Source: an uncultured Acidobacteriota bacterium (lineage in GTDB: Bacteria; Acidobacteriota; Blastocatellia; Pyrinomonadales; Pyrinomonadaceae). From it: a DNA stretch of 64,000 bases. A program made the position numbers and the translations under genes. Each line of letters opens with the position of its first letter. Within the stretch, counting starts at the first letter, position 1. This document shows positions 61,376 to 64,000 of the stretch, piece after piece. Location of the stretch: assembly GCA_937859595.1 (NCBI GenBank), contig CALMAH010000001.1, positions 1 through 64,000 on the forward strand. The letters are read 5' to 3'. The notes under the pieces are model-generated. The model did not search any database, was not told the origin of the DNA, and saw only the letters and a program-made list of their open reading frames with translations.

Positions 61376-64000
61376 GCACCTAAGCTCAACTCATGATCCA
61401 TATACCCTTCAAATGTATCATCATGCGAGATCACAAAAAGCTGATCGAAGTGGCTTATCTGCCCTATCTGCATCGCAAGGTTCTCGCGGCGTTCTGCGTC
61501 CATATTTGCAGTCGGCTCGTCGAAGAATGCGATGCGAATATCCGAAAGCTGTTTTAGCAAAGCAAGCCGGACTGATAATGCTGCAGCCATCTGCTCGCCG
61601 CCCGAAAGGCTCTGAAATGGCCTTTCAAATCCCCCTTCTTCGAGAAATATCCCATAATCCTCGGCCCACCTGAGCGTTCGTTCCGCGTCGCCCGTTATCT
61701 CACGAAACAGCAAATTCGCCTCGGCGGAGACGTGAAATACATAATTTCTGGCGACAAGCGGAGCGGCTTCCTTTAGAGTATCGCGGATGAAGACCGTGGT
61801 TTCAAGCAATTTCCCTTTCTGCTCCTTTTCGGCAAGAGTTGCAACGAGAGCTTCTCGGATCTTTGAAAGTCGTTCCACTTCTTCCTCTAGCCTCTTCTGC
61901 TGCACTTCGGCACTTTGAAGACGTACCTCTGCAGCCGCCGTCTCTTTTTGTAACTGCACCCATTTTTCCCGTGCTTCTATGTGACTCTCGCTGCTGTAGG
62001 CTGTAACCGCCGATCTGTGGTCGTCCGCGGCAATCGAAAGCCGGGACCCGGCCTCCGTCAGATCGTCACGAGCCCTCTCGAATGCCGCCTGTCGTTCGGG
62101 AAGATCTTTTGCTGCCTGCTCAAGCGCAATGAACCTTCGGTGATCGTCGGCTGTTGCGTTGCGTTTGTCTACCGCCGCCGCAAGTTGTTCGTCAAGATGA
62201 GCGTATCTCTCCATCTGTTCGACCAAGATATTCCGTTCGGATCCCAGTCTCTCCGTATTACTCTCTGCATTGGTCACACGCTCTCTCAACTCCGCCTCGC
62301 GCACGAGTTTTTCTCTCAGAACGGCTGATCGCCCCTTTGGGTCGTCCAACCGGGCCAGCGCTTGTTCAAGAGCGCGGAGCTCATTTTCGGTTTCAGCCCG
62401 CGTCGCAGATCGGCGGTCCAATTCGTCCCGTTCGGCGCGAATTCGTGTCCCCTCAGCCTCTATTTCGGCACAGTTCTTTTCGAGCATGGGAACTTTGCCT
62501 GACGCTATCTCGGCAATGCGCGCCATCTCAAGTTCTCGCCGGATCCCGGCATGTTCGCGTTCCAGCAGGTTTATTTCGGAACGAAGTTCGTCAAATTGTC
62601 CCTTCAAAAAGCTCTCAAGAGTCTGCCCCTCCTTTAAATTGAGGCACCTTTCGCTGAGGATCGGGCAGAGTCCATTTCGTATCTCCTCCTGAAACCGCTC
62701 GTCGCGCTCCAGTTGTGCCTTTTTCCGCGCCAGTTGGTTCATTAGATCATGTTCGCGATATTCAAGGTCACTTAGTTTTTCTGCCCCGGCAGACCGTTTA
62801 CGTGCGTCTTTAAGTTCGGTCTTGCTCTGGGAAAAGCTTTGCCTTAACGTCTCCAGCCTTGAATCAAGCTCGGCGACCCGTTTCAGATGCCCCCGGCCCT
62901 CGGCGAGTGTCTCCTTAAGTTCACCGATCTTCTTTTCGATTCGCGTTTGCTCTTCGACCGCGGGCTCCAAGGCCGCCATTTCACCACGGGCCCTTTCGAT
63001 CTCGTCGAGCCCCTCTTTTATATGCTTCAATTCAACGTTGATGGCGTTCTCGGCAGCCGCGATCTTTGCGAGTTCCTCTTTCAGCCGATCTCGCTCGGTG
63101 CGTTCCCTTTCCAACTCAACGAGCCTTGCATTTGCCGCGATGTGACGCTCGGCAGGGATACGCAGCGGGCCGATCTTCTCTGCTGCGCTCCGGGATCTTT
63201 CGAACTCAGCCTCAGCTTGATCGCAAAGCAGTCTGGCACGTGATAACTCAGCCTCCAGCCGTTCTTTTTCTTTTCTAGCGGCGTCGGCCACCTTCTCCTT
63301 TCTCTCAAACTCATCTAGCCGGGATCGCTCGGCGACCTCGCTTTCACGAAGAGAACCAAGTTCGGCTGACAAACTGGCGAGCAACTCTCTTGTTTGTCGA
63401 AGCTCCGCCGCAACCTCGTCGTATCGAACCAATTCCCCCTCGCCCCGGTGAGCCAAATTATTCAGTTCGGCGACTGATGATTCGACGAACCTTTGTGTCT
63501 TAAGTAACTCTTCAGCCGCGGCCCGATACTCCTCGACCTTAAGCAGTACATCGAACGTACGTTTTCTCTCCGCCGGGGCGCTCAGAAATATAGCGGTCAG
63601 CGTGCCTTGCGGAACGCCGACGGCATGGCGAAAAAGCGATTCAAGATCCGTTCCCGACCCAACGCCCAGATGCTGCCTCAGAAACCTCCCTACATCTTCT
63701 TTTTTGTCAGCGACTCGCTCCCCTATCGCCGAATCGAACACGTGATAACCGGTCCCCGTGTCGCGTTGAACAGTATATTCCCGTTCGTCCAGTCCGCTTA
63801 TGAAAGAGACCCGGGCATAACCTTTCTTCGCCCCCCTCCGACAAAATTCGTCCTTCTTATAGTCCAGGAGATCGAACATCGTCCACGCGATCGCTTCGAT
63901 GATGGTGGTCTTTCCGGATCCGTTCGGACCGGTGATCGCCGTGGTTCCGCGGGTGAATTCGAATGTGGAATCGGCGTGAGATTTGATATTCTCAAGCGCG
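61372..64000 (-). CDS. SbcC/Rad50-like SMC-type ATPase (5' end outside window)
   Basis: The visible part is about 875 residues; the start lies beyond the right edge. Reading the minus strand from the edge gives the Walker A motif GPNGSGKTT (about 63913-63939) followed by TIIEAIAW. A long coiled coil (AELRQTRELLASLSAEL, ELRSEINLLEREHAGI) is interrupted near the middle by CPILSERC, a Cys-x6-Cys pair in the place of the usual CxxC zinc hook. The C-terminal lobe has the ABC signature LSGGEQMAAALSVRLALLKQLSDIRIAFFDEPTANMDAERR with Walker B. Such ATPases act with SbcD/Mre11 nucleases in DNA repair; the partner is not in view. Confidence 0.9.
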   Translation of the reverse strand, partial: ALENIKSHADSTFEFTRGTTAITGPNGSGKTTIIEAIAWTMFDLLDYKKDEFCRRGAKKGYARVSFISGLDEREYTVQRDTGTGYHVFDSAIGERVADKKEDVGRFLRQHLGVGSGTDLESLFRHAVGVPQGTLTAIFLSAPAERKRTFDVLLKVEEYRAAAEELLKTQRFVESSVAELNNLAHRGEGELVRYDEVAAELRQTRELLASLSAELGSLRESEVAERSRLDEFERKEKVADAARKEKERLEAELSRARLLCDQAEAEFERSRSAAEKIGPLRIPAERHIAANARLVELERERTERDRLKEELAKIAAAENAINVELKHIKEGLDEIERARGEMAALEPAVEEQTRIEKKIGELKETLAEGRGHLKRVAELDSRLETLRQSFSQSKTELKDARKRSAGAEKLSDLEYREHDLMNQLARKKAQLERDERFQEEIRNGLCPILSERCLNLKEGQTLESFLKGQFDELRSEINLLEREHAGIRRELEMARIAEIASGKVPMLEKNCAEIEAEGTRIRAERDELDRRSATRAETENELRALEQALARLDDPKGRSAVLREKLVREAELRERVTNAESNTERLGSERNILVEQMERYAHLDEQLAAAVDKRNATADDHRRFIALEQAAKDLPERQAAFERARDDLTEAGSRLSIAADDHRSAVTAYSSESHIEAREKWVQLQKETAAAEVRLQSAEVQQKRLEEEVERLSKIREALVATLAEKEQKGKLLETTVFIRDTLKEAAPLVARNYVFHVSAEANLLFREITGDAERTLRWAEDYGIFLEEGGFERPFQSLSGGEQMAAALSVRLALLKQLSDIRIAFFDEPTANMDAERRENLAMQIGQISHFDQLFVISHDDTFEGYMDHELSLGA

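Overview
The window looks like a chromosomal stretch from an Acidobacteriota bacterium, probably class Blastocatellia (Pyrinomonadales-like). This is inferred from gene content: an ECF sigma factor translationally coupled to a Ser/Thr kinase with a TolB-like propeller, an OmpR-type DNA-binding domain fused to TPRs, an MglA/Roadblock pair, and large secreted propeller proteins. No rRNA or other decisive marker is present. Base composition is moderately GC-rich and even, with AT-richer patches at the DUF4304 gene (43624-44139), the nucleotidyltransferase inside the purine operon, and the paired secreted proteins at 50081-52048.

Layout. 1-1018 is a gene-free block of 7-bp and 9-bp tandem repeats, small hairpins and dispersed palindromic modules. 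1019-5971 (minus) is an amino-sugar/cell-wall block: glmS, a small membrane protein, glmU and yvcK/glmR. 6183-7278 (plus) is a Roadblock/MglA pair. 7528-10123 (minus) holds OsmC, an AurF-like diiron oxygenase candidate, a small secreted protein and a peptidoglycan-binding-like protein. 10307-13785 (plus) is the sigma/kinase pair. Two tRNAs (Asp, Val) follow. 14196-23774 carries ispA, a flavin reductase overlapping hslO tail to tail, the B12-dependent ribonucleotide reductase nrdJ with a promoter and candidate NrdR boxes, and polA. 23823-31605 carries purS, a nucleotidyltransferase/small-protein wedge, purQ, purB, asd and an aminotransferase.

32036-47531 is dominated by lysine/diaminopimelate genes scattered among unrelated ones: dapD, dapA, dapB, a DapE-like M20 peptidase and lysC, which with asd and the aminotransferase upstream cover most of the succinylase route; dapF and lysA are not here. 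47716-50070 is an acetyl/acetoacetyl-CoA synthetase-like gene that has absorbed three repeat elements in frame. The rest holds two paralogous secreted proteins, a DUF488 protein, aroA, an RsbW/RsbV-like switch pair, a TPR lipoprotein-like or secreted protein, era-prmA, a 13-14 repeat Ycf48-like propeller, rnhA, and a Rad50/SbcC-like ATPase running off the right edge.

The strongest unusual signals are the three structurally different repeat insertions in one enzyme gene, related by type to the repeat block at the left edge; the gene pair wedged between purS and purQ; the candidate NrdR box pair over the nrdJ promoter; and a GlmS-GlmU-GlmR locus that would place an enzyme pathway next to its regulator.
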